Position numbers and translations under genes: made by a program. A stretch of 7,938 bases of DNA from Candidatus Bipolaricaulota bacterium (lineage in GTDB: Bacteria; Bipolaricaulota; Bipolaricaulia; RBG-16-55-9). The stretch covers positions 1 to 7,938 of the forward strand of contig JALUUA010000227.1 of the NCBI GenBank assembly GCA_027021605.1. The letters are read 5' to 3'. Every line of letters begins with the position of its first letter. The first letter of the stretch is position 1. This document shows, piece after piece, positions 5,773-7,938 of the stretch. The notes under the pieces are model-generated. The model was not told the origin of the DNA, ran no database searches, and saw only the letters and a program-made list of their open reading frames with translations.

Positions 5773-5811
5773 ATCGCGCTAACTTGCTGATTATCTAGCT
5801 GATGGATTTGA

Positions 5812-6420
5812 TTAGGGGGCGAGCGCCTCGGGCTTGAGCGCCGCGACATAGGGCAGATTGCGGAAGCGTTCGGCGTAGTCGAGCCCGTAGCCCACCACGA
5901 ACGCGTCCTCTTCGAGCAAAAAGCCCACGTAGTCGAGGGGGATCTTCACCCGGCGGCGGGGTTTCTTGTCGATGAGGGCGCAGATCTTGAGCGAGGCGGC
6001 CCCTCGGGCCTCTAAGTGCTCGCACAGGAAGTGGAGCGTCTGGCCCGTGTCCACGATGTCCTCGACCAGGAGGATGTGCCGCCCCTGGGCGGGCGTGCCC
6101 AGGTCCCGCAGGAGTTGGATCTCCCCCGCCTCCGAGCCCTTCCCGTAGCTGTAGAGCTGGACGTAGTCGCACTCCAGCGGGATGGGCATCGCCCGCATAA
6201 GATCTGCTAGAAAGACGATCGCCCCGCGGAAGATCCCCACCACCAGCGGGGGGTTCTCCCCTAGCGCGCTCCCCAAGAGCGCCTGGTAGTCCCGGGCGAT
6301 CTGCGCCCCCAGCTCGCGGACCCGCTTTTGAATGGCCTCCTCGTCCCAGAGGACCCGCGCGACGGCGTCCTCCAGGCTGCCCCACCCCGGCTCCGCAAGG
6401 GGCGTCTCCGCGGCAGACAC
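5812..6420 (-). CDS. hpt: hypoxanthine phosphoribosyltransferase
   Basis: The enzyme salvages hypoxanthine (and usually guanine) by coupling it to PRPP to give IMP or GMP in the cytoplasm. In the 202-residue product the PRPP-binding signature VEDIVDTGQT is at 119-128, SYG of the flexible loop at 91-93 and FVVGYGLDYAERFRNLP at 174-190, which holds the base-binding and metal-binding residues. The N-terminal GIFRGAIVFLADL (62-74) has Arg where most homologues have Lys. The frame is open far upstream, but the part before 6420 overlaps fbp and is not part of the family. GTG at 6420 is chosen because GAGGGG lies ten bases upstream and the fbp stop is seven bases before it. The N-terminus is about 15-20 residues longer than usual. 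Neighbours fbp and tsaD do not suggest a shared pathway. Confidence 0.94.
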   Translation of the reverse strand: MSAAETPLAEPGWGSLEDAVARVLWDEEAIQKRVRELGAQIARDYQALLGSALGENPPLVVGIFRGAIVFLADLMRAMPIPLECDYVQLYSYGKGSEAGEIQLLRDLGTPAQGRHILLVEDIVDTGQTLHFLCEHLEARGAASLKICALIDKKPRRRVKIPLDYVGFLLEEDAFVVGYGLDYAERFRNLPYVAALKPEALAP

Positions 6421-6427
6421 GGCTCGG

Positions 6428-7570
6428 CTACCCCTCGCTCCCGCTTCCGCTTCCGGTCCCGCTTTCGCTCGGCTGGAGCACCCGGAACTTCTCGTCGAGT
6501 CGCGCGAGGCGCTCGGTGATCCCGCCGTACTCCAGCTCCTCGAACCCGACCATCGCCGGGCCCACGAACCCCTGCCTGCGGATCTCCAGCGTCTTCTGGG
6601 TGGCCAGCTCCCGGATCGGGTCCCAGAACGGGTGGTCGAAGACGTCCACCGGCTCGGTGAGCCGCCCGTTGTGGACGCAGAACGCCAGGCACGACACCAG
6701 GGCCGGGCCGTCGAACCAGGCCACGGGCTCGTTGATCTTAATGGGCATGAAGGCCACGTTGTGGCTCCCGCGGCAGTCGCCCGAGACGTAGGGGGCAATC
6801 GCAAACGGCGAGAGGACCTCCCCCGTGGCCGGGAACTGGGACTGGACCCGCACGATCATCACGGGGTCGTCCTTGCCCACGTACTTGCCCGCGATGTTGT
6901 GAAGCCGGGTGGTCGAGACGGCCACGCACTCCTCCCCCGTGGTCCGGGAGCGGATCGACTTCACCACGAAGCGGTGGGTATCCCTTAACAGGGCGGCGAG
7001 ATCGTAGAGGTCCTCGGGGGCGTTGAGCTCGATGATGCGGTCGCCCTCGGTGTAGTTGACGTCCATGATCACGAACGTAAAGCCCTGGGCCATCGAGGGG
7101 CTGAGCATCAGGCCGGGGCAGTGCATCGGGTCGGCGAAGGCCAGATATAAGGGCAAATTGTAGGACCCGGGCTCCGTCTTGTCGGCGGCGAACACCAGGA
7201 AGGGCTCGTTGGGACGCTCCTCGAACTCGATCTCCGCCACCGCGGGTCCCAAGCCCCGGACGTTCCCCGCGAAGCTGTCTTTTAAGAGATCCTGTCCCGC
7301 GCCGTAGAGGCCCTCCTCTTTAGCGATCTCCGTCCCCTCGCGGAACGCCTCCCAGGCCAGGCGGTGGATGTCGCTGTTCTCGACCCCCTTTTGGTGGGAC
7401 ATGAGAATGGCGATGTCGTCGCCGGTGTAGCTCACGTAGGCGTCGATGACCAGCCCGCCGCCCTCGAGCTTTACATATTCTTTCACCCGGTTGAGCACGG
7501 CCTCGCTGGGCTTGAGGTGCCCGCCCACCGCGCCGATGTCCGCCTTGATCACCGTAAGCGTCGTCTTCAT
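6428..7570 (-). CDS. fbp: bifunctional fructose-1,6-bisphosphate aldolase/phosphatase (FBPase class V)
   Basis: This is the archaeal-type gluconeogenic enzyme that condenses two triose phosphates and then removes the 1-phosphate, yielding fructose-6-phosphate. In the 380-residue product, metal and phosphate ligands are visible: Asp11, His18, Asp51-Asp52, Gln93 and Asp130-Lys131 (ADKTEPG). The Schiff-base lysine is Lys233 in Y-V-G-K-D-D (Tyr230, Asp234, Asp235), and the aldolase-loop tyrosine Tyr348 is in EELEYGG. All residues known to be needed for both activities in the Sulfolobus enzyme seem to be present, so both reactions are expected. The ATG at 7570 has GAGGTGAT five bases upstream (7576-7583). 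The last ten residues are a Gly/Ser/Glu tail encoded by a simple DNA repeat. In bacteria this enzyme occurs mainly in deep-branching or thermophilic lineages. Confidence 0.96.
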   Translation of the reverse strand: MKTTLTVIKADIGAVGGHLKPSEAVLNRVKEYVKLEGGGLVIDAYVSYTGDDIAILMSHQKGVENSDIHRLAWEAFREGTEIAKEEGLYGAGQDLLKDSFAGNVRGLGPAVAEIEFEERPNEPFLVFAADKTEPGSYNLPLYLAFADPMHCPGLMLSPSMAQGFTFVIMDVNYTEGDRIIELNAPEDLYDLAALLRDTHRFVVKSIRSRTTGEECVAVSTTRLHNIAGKYVGKDDPVMIVRVQSQFPATGEVLSPFAIAPYVSGDCRGSHNVAFMPIKINEPVAWFDGPALVSCLAFCVHNGRLTEPVDVFDHPFWDPIRELATQKTLEIRRQGFVGPAMVGFEELEYGGITERLARLDEKFRVLQPSESGTGSGSGSEG

Positions 7571-7575
7571 CTCCT

Positions 7576-7583
7576 ATCACCTC
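7576..7583 (-). promoter_or_regulatory. ribosome binding site of fbp
   Basis: GAGGTGAT on the minus strand ends five bases before the fbp ATG and fixes that start. It is among the clearest ribosome sites on the minus strand here. The rest of the 65-base gap to the upstream gene shows no convincing promoter or terminator, so fbp is probably read through from upstream. Confidence 0.7.
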
Positions 7584-7635
7584 TTGCTCGTTCTCTTTTC
7601 TTGGCTTGCTTCTCTACTCTGGTGCCCTCAGGGGA

Positions 7636-7938
7636 TTAGATCAGTTGGACGCGGCTGTTGTCGCCGATCACGAACTGGTAGGTCTCCGGGGGGCGCTCGT
7701 TGCGGGAGATGACCACGTGGCGCCCGATGAGGCTGTGGTCGATGCGGCCGGTGCCCCGGATCGTGGCCCCCGCCATGACGATGCTGTACTCGATCTCGCT
7801 GTCCTCTAGGGTCACATCCCGGTCCAGGGAGGTGAACGGCCCCACGAACGACTCTCGAATTACGGCACCGGGGCCGATCACCAAGGGCCCGCGCAGCTCG
7901 CTCCGTTCGATGTGCACCCCCTCGGCGATGGCCACCCG
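7636..7938 (-). CDS. C-terminal part of a glucose-1-phosphate thymidylyltransferase-like nucleotidyltransferase (partial)
   Basis: The frame is open from the right window edge to the TAG at 7636-7638, giving the last 100 residues. They form a left-handed beta-helix, with repeated hexapeptides such as GPLVIG, GPGAVI and SEIEYSIVMAGATI. The end, VIGDNSRVQLI, matches the C-terminal domain of long (archaeal/StrD-type) glucose-1-phosphate thymidylyltransferases, which make dTDP-glucose for deoxysugars. The catalytic nucleotidyltransferase domain lies outside the window, so substrate specificity cannot be judged; another NDP-sugar pyrophosphorylase is possible. It is followed by fbp after 65 bases on the same strand. 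Both use hexose-phosphate chemistry, so an operon supplying cell-surface sugars is conceivable but not shown. Confidence 0.8.
   Translation of the reverse strand, partial: RVAIAEGVHIERSELRGPLVIGPGAVIRESFVGPFTSLDRDVTLEDSEIEYSIVMAGATIRGTGRIDHSLIGRHVVISRNERPPETYQFVIGDNSRVQLI

Noticed and set aside
4738..5790. 350-residue plus-strand open frame
   Set aside because: It is entirely antisense to tsaD, which has every family motif; the frame looks like a third-position GC shadow.
5812..6804. 330-residue extension of hpt upstream of 6420
   Set aside because: The extra 128 residues overlap fbp in another frame and have no Hpt homology; GTG at 6420 has its own ribosome site.

Overview
The window is a GC-rich bacterial chromosome segment with an almost entirely leftward (minus-strand) gene order and one remarkable intergenic region. 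The genes are HslVU protease, a DciA-type replication protein, TsaD, Hpt and an archaeal-type bifunctional fructose-1,6-bisphosphate aldolase/phosphatase. That set, with the GC-rich codon use, suggests a deep-branching, possibly thermophilic bacterium; something like Bipolaricaulota/Acetothermia would fit. This placement is inference only: no rRNA gene is present.

Left end, plus strand (1-570): the 3' end of an unidentified gene (possible STN/secretin-like fragment), then a small secreted, membrane-anchored protein of unknown function. These converge on the first minus-strand operon.

Operon A, minus strand (4366 down to 608): a good sigma70-type promoter precedes dciA (DUF721 with an added C-terminal zinc ribbon), a GT4 glycosyltransferase, hslV and hslU. 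Every junction overlaps by 4-8 bases, so translation is probably coupled. HslV and HslU form the two-component ATP-dependent protease.

Intergenic region (4318-4764): this is the most interesting part. It holds six exact and six near-exact DnaA boxes (TTTTCCACA family) in about 200 bp. Those on the left half all point one way and those on the right half all point the other way. Ten of them sit in exact mirror positions about base 4566. On the left flank, a GC-rich spacer leads to TAG-rich triplets and an AT-rich core, the layout of a DnaA box/DnaA-trio unwinding module. I read this as a candidate replication origin (oriC) next to the gene for the helicase-associated protein DciA. On the right flank is a separate 64-bp two-tier palindrome built from CGGAT/ATCCG units.

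Operon B, minus strand (window edge down to 4765): the 3' part of a sugar-nucleotide (glucose-1-phosphate thymidylyl-type) transferase gene, then fbp (FBP aldolase/phosphatase), hpt (purine salvage) and tsaD (tRNA t6A synthesis). This operon is transcribed toward the candidate origin, while operon A is transcribed away from it.
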